Shown here: positions 11,948 to 12,665 of the stretch, piece after piece
How positions within the stretch are numbered: position 1 is the first letter of the stretch
Layout: the number at the start of each line of letters is the position of its first letter
Assembly (NCBI GenBank): GCA_041736915.1
Contig: JBGSST010000214.1
Location: forward strand, 1-12,665
Length of the DNA stretch: 12,665 nucleotides
Direction: 5' to 3'
Source: JBGSST01 sp041736915
Lineage (GTDB): Bacteria; Bdellovibrionota; FAC87; UBA2466
Notes under the pieces: model-generated
The model's database searches: none
What the model was told of the DNA's origin: nothing
Seen by the model: the letters and a program-made list of their open reading frames with translations, nothing else
Program-made: the position numbers and the translations under genes

Positions 11948-12665
11948 ATGAAACTCGCGATCCTCACCAAGACCTCTCAGGCAGTCGGCGGAGTGGAAAC
12001 TTATTTGCGTGAGCTCGTGCCCGCGTTGGAAGCGCGAGGGTATTCTGTACTGCACTGGTGCGAGGATACACCGGGTGCCGTTATCGACGATATTCGCGGC
12101 TTTGGGCCCGACCTCCTCTTCGTGCACGGGATTGAATCGGCGAAGACCGAAGCGGCGGCGCTCGAGCTCGCCCCCGCGGTGTACTTTGCGCACAACTACG
12201 ACTCCACCTGCATTAGCGGCTACAAGCGCTGGAAGCGGCCGGCCTTCGTCCCCTGCCAACGCACGTTAGGTGTAGCGTGCCTGGCGCACTATTTCGTGAA
12301 TGGCTGTGGAGGGGCGAACCCGCTCACCATGGTGCGGGACTACGCCCGTCATGCCGCCCACCACGCTCAGTTGGGACGCTACCGGGCCATCGTGACGCAT
12401 TCCACTTGGATGCGGGATGAATTCAGTAAGAACACGCACGGCAAAGTTCCCGTACATCGCGTTCCCTTCCTAGTCGACGTAAAGCCCGGCGAGAAAGGTG
12501 GAAGGCCGCCGGAAAGTGTGTGGCGTATCGGCTTTCTGGGGCGGCATACCGCGCTGAAAGGCGGGGACGTGCTCATCGCGGCGGCGAGCCGGCTCGCCCA
12601 CCTGTCGCGTCCGGTAGAGGTATGGTTCATGGGCGACGGCCCCGCACGGCCTGAGTGGGAGCACC
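11948..12665 (+). CDS. Glycosyltransferase, GT4-type (3' truncated by window edge)
   Basis: The first 239 codons of a GT-B fold glycosyltransferase, starting MKLAILTKTSQAVGGVETYL. The GGVETYLREL element (14-23) is typical of GT4 acceptor-binding domains, and the second domain begins with WRIGFLGRHTALKGGDVLI (192-210), equivalent to the GRL-x-x-x-KG motif. WFMGDGP (226-232) matches the usual strand before the donor pocket. Four cysteines (C88, C103, C111, C120) follow the AHNY segment, a pattern seen in several GT4 enzymes. The E-x7-E donor motif lies beyond the window. It probably acts in surface polysaccharide or lipopolysaccharide synthesis, but the sugar is unknown. ATG 11948 fits the family start, though no Shine-Dalgarno is evident. 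Confidence 0.9.
   Translation, partial: MKLAILTKTSQAVGGVETYLRELVPALEARGYSVLHWCEDTPGAVIDDIRGFGPDLLFVHGIESAKTEAAALELAPAVYFAHNYDSTCISGYKRWKRPAFVPCQRTLGVACLAHYFVNGCGGANPLTMVRDYARHAAHHAQLGRYRAIVTHSTWMRDEFSKNTHGKVPVHRVPFLVDVKPGEKGGRPPESVWRIGFLGRHTALKGGDVLIAAASRLAHLSRPVEVWFMGDGPARPEWEH

Noticed and set aside
11734..12012. 92-codon + strand frame overlapping the glycosyltransferase start
   Set aside because: Runs in another frame into a clear GT4 gene and shows Arg/Ser-rich shadow composition.
1..12665. CRISPR array, insertion sequence, tRNA, att site or prophage remnants
   Set aside because: No direct-repeat/spacer pattern, transposase motif, terminal inverted repeat with target duplication, or tRNA-like fold was seen anywhere in the window.

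Overview
The window (12,665 bp, GC in the upper 50s by eye) is chromosomal DNA from a Gram-negative bacterium. The left-hand order acpP-fabF-rpiB-glyA-nusB is a block typical of the former Deltaproteobacteria and Bdellovibrionota. The adjoining PPSR-family regulator and the pilV/pilW/pilX-like minor pilin set fit that placement, but no rRNA or single diagnostic marker is present, so the lineage is an inference.

Region 1 (1-6657, all + strand) is a tightly packed housekeeping run, with most junctions overlapping or a few bases apart: the 3' end of acyl carrier protein, fabF (fatty acid elongation), rpiB (ribose-5-phosphate isomerase B), glyA (serine hydroxymethyltransferase), a possible 12-codon coupling mini-ORF, nusB (antitermination), an unrecognised 148-aa protein, hflX (ribosome-splitting GTPase), a PPSR-family bifunctional kinase/phosphorylase that controls PEP synthase or PPDK, and a membrane-anchored thioredoxin-fold protein with a CPYC motif.

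Region 2 (6686-7054) is a divergent intergenic region. A 62-aa membrane protein on the - strand has its own consensus -10 box and Shine-Dalgarno. An 8-bp inverted repeat (CAATTGTG / CACAATTG) lies between it and the next operon.

Region 3 (7055-10430, + strand) is a four-gene surface/pilus cassette: a small secreted two-cysteine protein, a PilV-like prepilin, a PilW-like prepilin with a C-terminal jelly-roll-like adhesin domain, and a PilX-like protein with a Gly-Ser linker and a large extracellular domain. A strong rho-independent terminator closes it. The order V-W-X matches tip-forming minor pilins of type IV pili, but there is no major pilin, PilY1 or assembly machinery here. The divergent 62-aa protein aligns without gaps to the N-terminus of the PilX-like protein, so it may be a fifth component.

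Region 4 (10420-12665) holds a convergent - strand gene for an unrecognised exported protein, apparently with a leaderless transcript. A 463-bp intergenic region follows, with two GNRA-capped hairpins in - strand RNA and a copy of the CACAATTGGGC word seen in Region 2. The last gene, a GT4-type glycosyltransferase, is cut off by the window edge.

The most interesting candidates are the minor-pilin cassette with its divergent mini-pilin and shared operator-like word, the tandem GNRA hairpins, and the glyA-nusB mini-ORF. None of the domain calls was checked by database search.
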